5,019 nt of DNA from an uncultured Eubacteriales bacterium (lineage in GTDB: Bacteria; Bacillota; Clostridia; Oscillospirales; Oscillospiraceae), in NCBI GenBank assembly GCA_902475515.1, contig CABSAB010000139.1, positions 1 to 5,019 of the forward strand, read 5' to 3'. This document shows positions 1 to 4,900 of this stretch, piece after piece. The number at the start of each line of letters is the position of its first letter. Position 1 is the stretch's first letter. The position numbers were made by a program, and so were the translations under genes. Under the pieces are notes generated by a model. The model was not told where the DNA came from, ran no database searches, and saw only the letters and a list, made by a program, of their open reading frames with translations.

Positions 1-8
1 TGTCGTAA

Positions 9-377
9 ATTCTCGGGATCAGGCTGGAGGCGCCCATCTCTCAGGGCGGCGCCAACGTTTCCGGCGGCCAGCGGCAGCGGCTCGCCATTGCCCGGGCCAT
101 CATCCGGAAGCCGGATGTGTATATCTTTGACGACAGCTTCTCGGCATTGGACTTCAAGACCGATGCGAAGCTGCGCCAGGCCCTGGCGCAGGAAACCCAG
201 GGGGCGGCGGTGCTGATCGTGGCCCAGCGGGTCACTACGGTGCTTAACGCCGACAGAATTATTGTGCTGGACGAGGGCCGGGTCGTGGGCATGGGCACCC
301 ATAAGGAGCTCATGGAGACCTGCCAGGTCTATAAAGAAATCGTTCTCAGCCAGCTGAGCGCAGAGGAGGTGGCGTAA
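9..377 (+). CDS. ABC exporter half-transporter, C-terminal nucleotide-binding part (5' partial; degenerate-site subunit)
   Basis: This is the last ~122 codons of an ABC-type exporter ATPase. Visible in order are the signature VSGGQ (nt 57-71), Walker B VYIFDD (117-134), D-loop SALD and the switch-loop segment IVAQR (Gln at 225-227), ending at TAA 375-377. The transmembrane domain, Walker A and Q-loop lie outside the window. Two catalytic positions are non-canonical: Asp (132-134) replaces the Walker B glutamate and Gln replaces the switch histidine. This pattern is known from the degenerate-site subunit of heterodimeric exporters such as TM287 of TM287/288. The next gene, 2 nt downstream, supplies the complementary features, so the two probably form one membrane exporter; the substrate cannot be told. 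The reading frame is closed upstream by TAA at 6-8, just before conserved sequence. The upstream part is therefore either frameshifted or replaced at the window edge. Family assignment is firm; intactness is not. Confidence 0.85.
   Translation: MLGIRLEAPISQGGANVSGGQRQRLAIARAIIRKPDVYIFDDSFSALDFKTDAKLRQALAQETQGAAVLIVAQRVTTVLNADRIIVLDEGRVVGMGTHKELMETCQVYKEIVLSQLSAEEVA
362..370 (+). promoter_or_regulatory. Ribosome binding site of the second ABC gene
   Basis: AGAGGAGGT is a near-perfect Shine-Dalgarno sequence lying inside the last codons of the preceding gene, 9 nt before the ATG at 380. It fixes that start and suggests the two subunits are translated from one mRNA with close coupling. Confidence 0.8.
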
Positions 378-379
378 CT

Positions 380-2407
380 ATGGCAAACGAGCAAGTTGAG
401 AAAGAAAAACGAGAGCTGGAACTCCAGCGCCAGAAGCGCCACGCCGGCGGCCGGTTCGTCGGAAGCGGCGAAAAGGCCAAGGATTTCAAGGGCACCATGG
501 GGCGGCTGCTCAAGCTTTTAAAGCCCCAGCTCCCCCTGATCATCCTGACCTTCGTCATGACCATCGCCTATACGGTGGCCTCCACCTATGCCCCCAACAA
601 GCTGGCGGATATGGTGGACGTGATCTCCGACGGGTTCAAAGCCAAGCAGGCGGGCACCGGCAGTATCGATTTTTCCGCCCTGCGGCATTCGGCCATCATT
701 GTGGGCGTTCTCTACGCCGTCACGGTGCTGTGTAATCTTATCCAGCAGTTCGTGATGATCGATGTTTCCCAGAACATGGTCTACGATATGCGGCAGCAGA
801 TTGACCAGAAGCTGAAGAAGCTGCCCATCAAATACTTTGATTCCCACTCCCGGGGCGACATCCTCTCCCGGGTGGCAAACGACGTGGAGAATATCTCCAT
901 GACGCTCCAGATGAGCCTGACTCAGATCATCTCCGCGGTGATCACGTTGGTGAGCGTTCTGGTGTTCATGTTCTGGCGCAACGCCCTGTTGACCCTCATC
1001 AGTCTGCTGACGGTGGTGCTGTGCTTCTTTATGACCAAGGTCATTGCCTCCAGGGCCAAGGGGTATTTTACCACCCAGTGGGCCTCCACGGGCAATCTCA
1101 ACGGCCAGATCGAGGAGATGTATACAGGCCACACGGTGGTGAAGCTCTTTGGCCGCCAGGAGGCTGCCATGGAGAACTTTGAAAAGGAGAACGAGGTGCT
1201 GTTCCAGTCCTCCTTCAAGGCGGCGTTTATTTCCGGCGTGATCCAGCCGGCCATGACGGTCATCAATAACCTGAACTATGTGGCGGTGTGCGTGCTGGGC
1301 GGCATGTGGATCGTGCGCGGCGGACCGCTGGGCATGGTGGTGACATTGGGCGATGTGACGGCCATCATCTCCTACTCCAAGCAGCTGATGATGCCCATTA
1401 CCCAAACGGCATCCATCGCCTCCACCATCCAGTCCACGGTGGCCTCCGCCGAGCGTGTGTTTGAGCTGCTGGACGAGGAGGAGGCCATGGAGGACCATGA
1501 GCCCCTGCAGCCCGTCACCGATCCCAAGGTGGTGTCCTTTGAGGATGTGTCCTTCAGCTACAAGCCGGACACCAAGCTCATTGAGCATTTGAACATCACC
1601 GTGCGCCCTGGCGAGAAGGTAGCCATCGTCGGCCCCACCGGCGCGGGCAAGACCACGCTGGTGAACCTGCTGATGCGCTTTTATGAGGTGGACGGCGGAC
1701 GCATCGCCATCGACGGTGTGGATATCCGCAGTATCCCCAGAGAAAATCTCCGGAGCCATATCGGCATGGTGCTCCAGGATGTGTGGCTGTTCAGCGGCTC
1801 CATCCGCGAGAATATTGCCTATGGCTATAACGCTATGACCGGGAAAGAGGCCACCGAGGAGGAGATCGTGGCGGCGGCCAAGATGGCCTATGTGGACCAC
1901 TTTGTCAAGACGTTGCCCAACGGCTACGATACTGTCATCAACGACGACGCCACAAATATCTCCCAGGGCCAGAAGCAGTTGATGACCATAGCCCGGGCGT
2001 TCCTGTCGAACCCCAGCATTTTGATCCTGGACGAAGCCACGTCCTCCGTAGATACCCGGACGGAAGTGCTGATCCAGAAGGCCATGCAGAAGCTCATGGA
2101 GGGCCGGACCAGCTTTGTCATCGCCCACCGGCTTTCTACCATCCGGGATGCGGACCTGATTTTGGTGATGAACCACGGTACCATCATCGAGCAGGGCAAC
2201 CACCAGCAGCTGCTGGATCAGAAGGGCTTCTATTACGATCTGTATAACAGCCAGTTCATCGGCGCTTCCGTGGAGGAGGAGCCTGCGGTGGAAACGCCGG
2301 CCAGCTTCGGAGGCTTCCCCAATTTCCCCGGTGGGAAATTCCCCGGCGGCAAGGGCGGAAAATTCCCCGGCAAGAAGGACGCTGCGGCCCAGGGGTCCGG
2401 CGTATGA
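380..2407 (+). CDS. ABC exporter half-transporter, ATP-binding/permease protein (consensus-site subunit of a heterodimer)
   Basis: A complete 675-residue type IV ABC exporter half-transporter in the cytoplasmic membrane. A charged cytoplasmic N-terminus (1-45) precedes six hydrophobic segments near 51-70, 105-128, 182-200, 202-220, 284-312 and 316-345. The nucleotide-binding domain has A-loop Tyr394, Walker A GPTGAGKT (418-425), Q-loop Gln466, signature region NISQGQ (526-531), Walker B ending D551-E552, D-loop SSVD (555-558) and switch His583. Walker B Glu and His are intact, while the signature is SQGQ rather than SGGQ. The upstream partner has the reverse pattern, so the consensus site should combine this subunit's Walker motifs with the partner's SGGQ. 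Such tandem pairs are often annotated as multidrug exporters (BmrC/BmrD-like), but nothing here reveals the substrate. The tail beyond about residue 630 is unusual: acidic, then Phe-Pro-Gly-Gly-Lys repeats. The stop overlaps the next gene's start (ATGA, 2404-2407). Confidence 0.96.
   Translation: MANEQVEKEKRELELQRQKRHAGGRFVGSGEKAKDFKGTMGRLLKLLKPQLPLIILTFVMTIAYTVASTYAPNKLADMVDVISDGFKAKQAGTGSIDFSALRHSAIIVGVLYAVTVLCNLIQQFVMIDVSQNMVYDMRQQIDQKLKKLPIKYFDSHSRGDILSRVANDVENISMTLQMSLTQIISAVITLVSVLVFMFWRNALLTLISLLTVVLCFFMTKVIASRAKGYFTTQWASTGNLNGQIEEMYTGHTVVKLFGRQEAAMENFEKENEVLFQSSFKAAFISGVIQPAMTVINNLNYVAVCVLGGMWIVRGGPLGMVVTLGDVTAIISYSKQLMMPITQTASIASTIQSTVASAERVFELLDEEEAMEDHEPLQPVTDPKVVSFEDVSFSYKPDTKLIEHLNITVRPGEKVAIVGPTGAGKTTLVNLLMRFYEVDGGRIAIDGVDIRSIPRENLRSHIGMVLQDVWLFSGSIRENIAYGYNAMTGKEATEEEIVAAAKMAYVDHFVKTLPNGYDTVINDDATNISQGQKQLMTIARAFLSNPSILILDEATSSVDTRTEVLIQKAMQKLMEGRTSFVIAHRLSTIRDADLILVMNHGTIIEQGNHQQLLDQKGFYYDLYNSQFIGASVEEEPAVETPASFGGFPNFPGGKFPGGKGGKFPGKKDAAAQGSGV
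2324..2370 (+). repeat. Short in-frame repeat encoding the FPGGK-type tail
   Basis: TTCCCCGG occurs three times (2324-2331, 2339-2346, 2363-2370), spaced 15 and 24 nt apart, so the frame is kept. It encodes Phe-Pro-Gly units followed by Lys, around residues 643-666 of the ABC protein. The unit is AATTCCCCGG-like, with G- and A-rich spacers coding Gly and Lys. The resulting tail is flexible and basic, and lies beyond the conserved ABC fold. Confidence 0.75.
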
Positions 2408-3108
2408 GAAATATTGTGATCACCGGCGGCTCCCGAGGAATCGGGGCCGCCGCGGTGCGCCGCTTCACGGCCGGAGGCGACCGGGTGTATTTCCTCTATG
2501 AAAAAGAGGCGGAACTGGCCCAGACGGTGGCCCGGGAGACCGGAGCTGTCCCCATCCGCTGCGATGTGGCGGACGAAAAGCAAGTGGAACAGGCCTTTTC
2601 GCAGATCCCCCAGGTGGATGTGCTCATCAACAACGCGGGGATCGTGGAATATAACCCCATCAACTGGACGGAGCCGGAGCGGTTCCGCCGGGTGATGGAT
2701 GTGAACGTCACAGGAAGCTTCCTATGTGCCCGGGCAGTGCTGCCGAAGATGCTGGAAAACCATGCGGGTGTGATCCTGAACCTAAGCTCCATGTGGGGCC
2801 TGGTAGGGGCCTCCTGCGAGGTGGCCTACTCCACCTCCAAGGCGGCGGTCATCGGCTTCACCAAGGCCCTGGCCAAGGAGCTTGGCCCCTCCGGCATCCG
2901 GGTGAACGCCGTAGCCCCGGGGGTCATTCAGACGGATATGGTGAAGAATGTCGCGCCGGAGACCCTGGAGGAGCTGCGGCAGGAGACCCCCCTGGAGAAG
3001 CTGGGGCGGCCCGAGGATGTGGCGGAGGCCTTATGGTTCCTGGCGTCGGATTCGGCGGGCTTCATCACCGGAGAAGTGCTGAATGTGTCCGGTGGGTTTG
3101 TGATATGA
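2404..3108 (+). CDS. Short-chain dehydrogenase/reductase (FabG-like SDR)
   Basis: A 234-residue classical SDR, a soluble NAD(P)(H)-dependent oxidoreductase. It shows the N-terminal dinucleotide motif TGGSRGIG (7-14), the acidic residue in CDVAD (53-57), NNAG (76-79), catalytic Asn101 (NVTG), Ser129 (NLSS), Tyr142 and Lys146 (YSTSK). The substrate-loop segment APGVIQTDM is near 171-179, and the end is NVSGGFVI. Arg11 in the glycine motif suggests NADPH preference; this is inferred from family trends. Length and motifs fit 3-oxoacyl-ACP reductase-like enzymes. Related Firmicutes proteins include the EF-P 5-aminopentanone reductase YmfI, so FabG itself should not be assumed. No other fatty-acid synthesis gene is nearby, which argues against the housekeeping fabG. 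It starts on an ATGA overlap with the ABC gene, with AGGGG (2391-2395) 8 nt upstream, and ends on an ATGA overlap with the next gene, so translation is probably coupled. Confidence 0.93.
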   Translation: MRNIVITGGSRGIGAAAVRRFTAGGDRVYFLYEKEAELAQTVARETGAVPIRCDVADEKQVEQAFSQIPQVDVLINNAGIVEYNPINWTEPERFRRVMDVNVTGSFLCARAVLPKMLENHAGVILNLSSMWGLVGASCEVAYSTSKAAVIGFTKALAKELGPSGIRVNAVAPGVIQTDMVKNVAPETLEELRQETPLEKLGRPEDVAEALWFLASDSAGFITGEVLNVSGGFVI

Positions 3109-3560
3109 AAGATATGTGGAAGCAGTATCGGCTGGGGCTTGACGGCCTGGGATTGGGTTTGTTTTTGTTGGTTACGGTTCCCAATGTGCTCTGGGCAGTT
3201 GCCCCACCGGCGGCAGATCCGCTGCGCCTGCCGTCGGTGACGCCCCGGCTGGATCTGGCAGCGTCTGTGGTGCAGGCGGTTTTTGTGGCGGCGTTGTGCT
3301 TGCTGAAAAACCGCCGGGCTGCCCCGCTGCACCCGGGTCTTGCGGCAGGAATCGGCGGTTGTGTGTTAGGATATTTTGCAGCCTGGGGCGGCTATTACGC
3401 TGGGGTGCAGTATCCGGTGCTTCTCCTGACCATGTGTGTGTTGCCCTGTTTGGCGCTGTTGCTGTACGCCGGGGCGAGAAGAAATTATGCAGCACTGGTG
3501 CCCGGCGTGGTATTTGCCGTATTCCACGGTATATATGGAATCTGCAATTTTCTGTGCTGA
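3105..3560 (+). CDS. Uncharacterised polytopic membrane protein
   Basis: A 151-residue hydrophobic protein that I cannot assign to a named family. The chosen ATG (3105-3107) overlaps the SDR stop as ATGA and is followed by a short basic N-terminus (MKDMWKQYRL). The same frame is open far upstream, but only as an antisense-like shadow of the SDR gene. Predicted membrane segments lie near residues 11-32, 50-68, 78-98, 103-121 and 128-150, with Lys/Arg in the loops after the second (KNRR, 68-71) and fourth (RR, 125-126). Aromatic and small residues dominate the helices (FAAWGGYYAG, 91-100; FAVFHGIYG, 137-145). There are no obvious catalytic or metal-binding motifs. The upstream ribosome site is weak (GGTGGG, 3091-3096), so expression probably depends on coupling to the SDR. 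Operon position suggests a link with the exporter or reductase, but this is only an inference from the map. Confidence 0.85.
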   Translation: MKDMWKQYRLGLDGLGLGLFLLVTVPNVLWAVAPPAADPLRLPSVTPRLDLAASVVQAVFVAALCLLKNRRAAPLHPGLAAGIGGCVLGYFAAWGGYYAGVQYPVLLLTMCVLPCLALLLYAGARRNYAALVPGVVFAVFHGIYGICNFLC

Positions 3561-3575
3561 GCGGGATAAAAACAG

Positions 3576-3604
3576 TTGACGAATGAAAATGGCTGTGCTA
3601 AAAT
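3576..3604 (+). promoter_or_regulatory. Sigma-A type promoter of the tRNA-Ala gene
   Basis: The -35 box TTGACG (3576-3581) and -10 box TAAAAT (3599-3604) each match consensus at five of six positions and are separated by exactly 17 nt. Initiation would fall near 3611, a few bases before the mature tRNA 5' end at 3617. No terminator is visible between the operon's last stop (3558-3560) and this promoter, so the tRNA may also receive read-through transcripts. Confidence 0.8.
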
Positions 3605-3616
3605 AATCACGCATTT

Positions 3617-3692
3617 GGGCCTTTAGCTCAGCTGGGAGAGCGCCAGGTTCGCAATCTGGAGGTCAGGGGTTCGATCCCCCTAAGGTCCACCA
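3617..3692 (+). tRNA. tRNA-Ala, anticodon CGC
   Basis: A full 76-nt cloverleaf can be drawn by hand. The acceptor stem is 3617-3623 with 3682-3688, the D stem 3626-3629 with 3638-3641, and the anticodon stem 3643-3647 with 3655-3659. The 7-base loop TTCGCAA has anticodon CGC at 3650-3652. The variable loop is 3660-3664, and the T stem 3665-3669 with 3677-3681 encloses TTCGATC. The discriminator is A3689 and CCA is encoded at 3690-3692. The third acceptor pair is G3619:U3686, the classic G3:U70 alanine identity element, which agrees with the anticodon. It would read GCG codons, a plausible need in a GC-rich genome. The gene stands alone here, with its own promoter and terminator. Confidence 0.97.
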
Positions 3693-3728
3693 ACCCCACG
3701 AAATCTCTGATTTCGTGGGGTTCCTTTT
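3692..3728 (+). terminator. Intrinsic terminator of the tRNA-Ala gene
   Basis: A perfect 14-bp inverted repeat (3692-3705 with 3709-3722, loop TCT) is followed by CCTTTT. The left arm starts on the final A of the tRNA's CCA, so terminator and mature tRNA share a base. It would also stop read-through from the upstream ABC/SDR operon. Confidence 0.85.
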
Positions 3729-3742
3729 CATTTGACATCCTC

Positions 3743-3807
3743 GGGCGGAATGAATCCGCCCTGCGGGAACTCGGCTGCGCCGAATTGGCGCGCCACTTGG
3801 CGCAGCC
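3743..3807. repeat. GC-rich inverted-repeat cluster in non-coding DNA
   Basis: Between two terminators there is no credible gene but several hairpins. GGGCGGA/TCCGCCC (3743-3749 with 3755-3761) has a 5-nt loop. GGCTGCGCC/GGCGCAGCC (3773-3781 with 3799-3807) is a perfect 9-bp stem enclosing the 10-bp palindrome TGGCGCGCCA (3786-3795). A competing small stem TCGGC/GCCGA (3771-3775 with 3779-3783) excludes the 9-bp stem, so alternative folds exist. It could be a palindromic intergenic repeat family, a structured RNA or an insertion remnant; the sequence alone does not decide. Confidence 0.6.
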
Positions 3808-3853
3808 ACCGGAATGCTGCGGATTCGGTTGCAGTAATTGCATCGAGGCACAT

Positions 3854-3888
3854 AAAAGCAAGACACGCTAAAGCGTGTCTTGCTTTTT
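3854..3888. terminator. Bidirectional intrinsic terminator
   Basis: A perfect 15-bp stem (3854-3868 with 3873-3887) has a TAAA loop, with an A-tract on the left and five T (3884-3888) on the right. It can therefore work for both strands. It lies 37 nt beyond the stop of the - strand lipoprotein gene and is most likely that gene's terminator, while also insulating it from + strand transcription. Confidence 0.85.
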
Positions 3889-3925
3889 CCCATCTTTCAC
3901 ATGTGATGGCGGATGTGTGTCCGCG

Positions 3926-4675
3926 CTATGCCCCAAGCTCGCAGCCGCCCCACTCCACGGCCACAAAGCCCTTCCGTTCAAAGCCCGGCAGTGTCTGGGG
4001 CTCGATGGAGACCGGCTCGGCCAGGGGTTGGAAGACCATGAAAACCCGAAGCAGGCTGTCCGGCTCTGGGGTGATCTCCAGCTGGGCCCGTTCAGTATAG
4101 GCGTCGGTCTGAAAGGTGATGAGGTTATAGGGGTTATCCTGCATACGGGGGAGCCAGTAGGTGATGAAGTCCCCGGCTTCCCGGTCGGTGAGGCCCAGCT
4201 GGGCCAGGGTCTCCTCCAAAAAGTCCGCTGTCTCCGTGCCCGGTACCACGAAACCGCGGTCCATATCATAGCTGCCTGCGCAGACGCCCTCCCAGAACAG
4301 GTAGTTATATTCCCGCCCGGTATCGTCTGTCAGTGTGCCATCGGGCCGGGCCAGGACCGTCCAGCCGTCCCGGTATTCCGGATAGGTACAGGTCAGTGTG
4401 CCTGCATAGTGCAGTTTTACGGTCACCTGGGTCTCCTGTCGGGGCGTAAGATAAATCGCAGGCTTTGCAAAGACAGCTGTATCCCGGTCTGCGGATTTTG
4501 CATCAGGATCCTGCTGGGAAGCCTCAGAGCAGGATCCCGCCTCGGGATAGAGATAGATGGCGGGCTTTTCCGCCACGGCGGATGGTTCCTCTGGGACGGA
4601 TTGCCCCCCGGTGCAGCCCACTGTGCTCAAAACTGCCGCCAGAAGCAGAACCAGCCAACACTTTTTCATACCCAT
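3926..4675 (-). CDS. Putative lipoprotein of unknown function with duplicated KPAIYL motif
   Basis: A 249-residue protein with a lipoprotein signal peptide: basic MGMKK, hydrophobic core 7-19, and a lipobox-like TVGC with Cys21 as the lipidation site. It would be anchored on the outer face of the membrane. A Ser/Glu/Pro-rich linker follows. The motif KPAIYLYPE (37-45) recurs as KPAIYLTPRQ (71-80). Downstream is a dense run of aromatic motifs: TCTYPEY (95-101), DGWTVLARPDG (103-113), EYNYLFWEG (122-130), NPYNLITFQ (171-179), RVFMVFQPL (200-208) and GFVAVEWGG (226-234). I recall similar KP-x-IYLYP proteins as common uncharacterised proteins in Firmicutes, but know no function. The start at 4675 is chosen because AAAGGAA lies 5 nt upstream on the - strand and the signal peptide begins there. 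The longer frame to 4783 would put polar residues before the signal, and ATG 4669 is a possible alternative. The + strand frame opposite is a shadow. Confidence 0.88.
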   Translation of the reverse strand: MGMKKCWLVLLLAAVLSTVGCTGGQSVPEEPSAVAEKPAIYLYPEAGSCSEASQQDPDAKSADRDTAVFAKPAIYLTPRQETQVTVKLHYAGTLTCTYPEYRDGWTVLARPDGTLTDDTGREYNYLFWEGVCAGSYDMDRGFVVPGTETADFLEETLAQLGLTDREAGDFITYWLPRMQDNPYNLITFQTDAYTERAQLEITPEPDSLLRVFMVFQPLAEPVSIEPQTLPGFERKGFVAVEWGGCELGA

Positions 4676-4678
4676 TTG

Positions 4679-4685
4679 TTCCTTT
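4679..4685 (-). promoter_or_regulatory. Ribosome binding site deciding the lipoprotein start
   Basis: On the - strand AAAGGAA ends 3 nt before ATG 4675, with its GG pair 5 nt away. The second ATG at 4669 would lie 11 nt from the GG. This favours the MGMKK start over both the internal ATG and the much longer upstream extension. Confidence 0.6.
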
Positions 4686-4700
4686 CTTTGTGTAGTTATA

Positions 4701-4729
4701 GATATAGACGTACCGGGACGGAAAAAGTT
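4701..4729 (-). promoter_or_regulatory. Weak candidate promoter of the lipoprotein gene
   Basis: On the - strand an AT-rich stretch contains TATATC (4706-4701) and, overlapping further down, TATAAC (4700-4695). A poor -35 candidate AACTTT (4729-4724) lies 17 nt upstream of TATATC. Position relative to the ribosome site is sensible, but the hexamer matches are weak, so only the general location is supported. Confidence 0.3.
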
Positions 4730-4833
4730 CCTGTTTACCCCATTGCATCCCATGGAGATATGCCAGGACCGGTGCCGGAGCAAAATTGTTCCCTCAGGGC
4801 AAAATCTGACCTATATTACGGTGTCAAACTATC

Positions 4834-4862
4834 TTGCGCCCCGGGGGCGGTTTCCCTATAAT
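4834..4862 (+). promoter_or_regulatory. Promoter of the right-end gene
   Basis: A perfect -10 box TATAAT (4857-4862) is preceded at 17 nt by TTGCGC (4834-4839), which matches the first three -35 positions only. Initiation near 4869 would give a leader of roughly 30 nt ending in a strong ribosome site and the ATG at 4901. The poor -35 box together with a GC-rich dyad in the spacer may indicate regulation. Confidence 0.65.
4837..4849. repeat. GC-rich dyad in the promoter spacer, possible operator
   Basis: CGCCCC (4837-4842) and GGGGCG (4844-4849) form a perfect inverted repeat around one G. It overlaps the end of the -35 box and the first half of the spacer. The position suits a repressor or activator site, but so short a GC-rich dyad could arise by chance. 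Confidence 0.3.
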
Positions 4863-4885
4863 GGAAGCATAGAACCAACCAAGAA

Positions 4886-4892
4886 AAGGAGG
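4886..4892 (+). promoter_or_regulatory. Ribosome binding site of the right-end gene
   Basis: AAGGAGG is a strong Shine-Dalgarno core. It sits 8 nt before ATG 4901 and 11 nt before the adjacent ATG 4904, favouring the first of the two tandem ATG codons as start. Confidence 0.8.
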
Positions 4893-4900
4893 CTCCGCGT

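Noticed and set aside
518..2203. Long - strand frame of 561 codons opposite the ABC gene
   Set aside because: The + strand frame encodes every ABC motif in order. The reverse frame is His/Gly/Leu-rich without motifs, as expected for antisense of GC-rich coding DNA.
2724..3104. Upstream extension of the membrane-protein frame through the SDR gene
   Set aside because: The frame is open by composition only. The translated sequence is Gly/Arg-rich and unlike the membrane protein, while ATG 3105 sits on a typical ATGA overlap.
3628..3861. - strand frame of 77 codons containing GIEPLTSRLRT
   Set aside because: It is the antisense translation of the tRNA-Ala gene and its terminator. Peptides of the GIEPLTS kind are a familiar artefact of frames called across tRNA genes. 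The overlapping - strand frame at 3663-3893 is rejected for the same reason.
3617..3900. tRNA-linked integration site or mobile-element boundary
   Set aside because: No integrase gene and no direct repeat of the tRNA 3' end are visible. The sequence after the CCA is explained by the terminator hairpin.
3897..3906. Palindrome TCACATGTGA between the lipoprotein stop and its terminator
   Set aside because: A 10-bp palindrome downstream of a gene and away from any promoter has no obvious role and can occur by chance.
4745..4780. Imperfect dyads around CCATGG and ACCGGT in the divergent intergenic region
   Set aside because: Arms are short and mismatched, and spacing to either promoter is not convincing for an operator.
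4676..4783. N-terminal extension of the lipoprotein to ATG 4783
   Set aside because: It would place 36 polar residues before the signal peptide and abandon the ribosome site at 4679-4685.
3875..4861. + strand frame of 328 codons opposite the lipoprotein gene
   Set aside because: The - strand has a ribosome site, lipoprotein signal, conserved-looking motifs and a terminator. The + frame begins inside the terminator hairpin and has no matching start signal.
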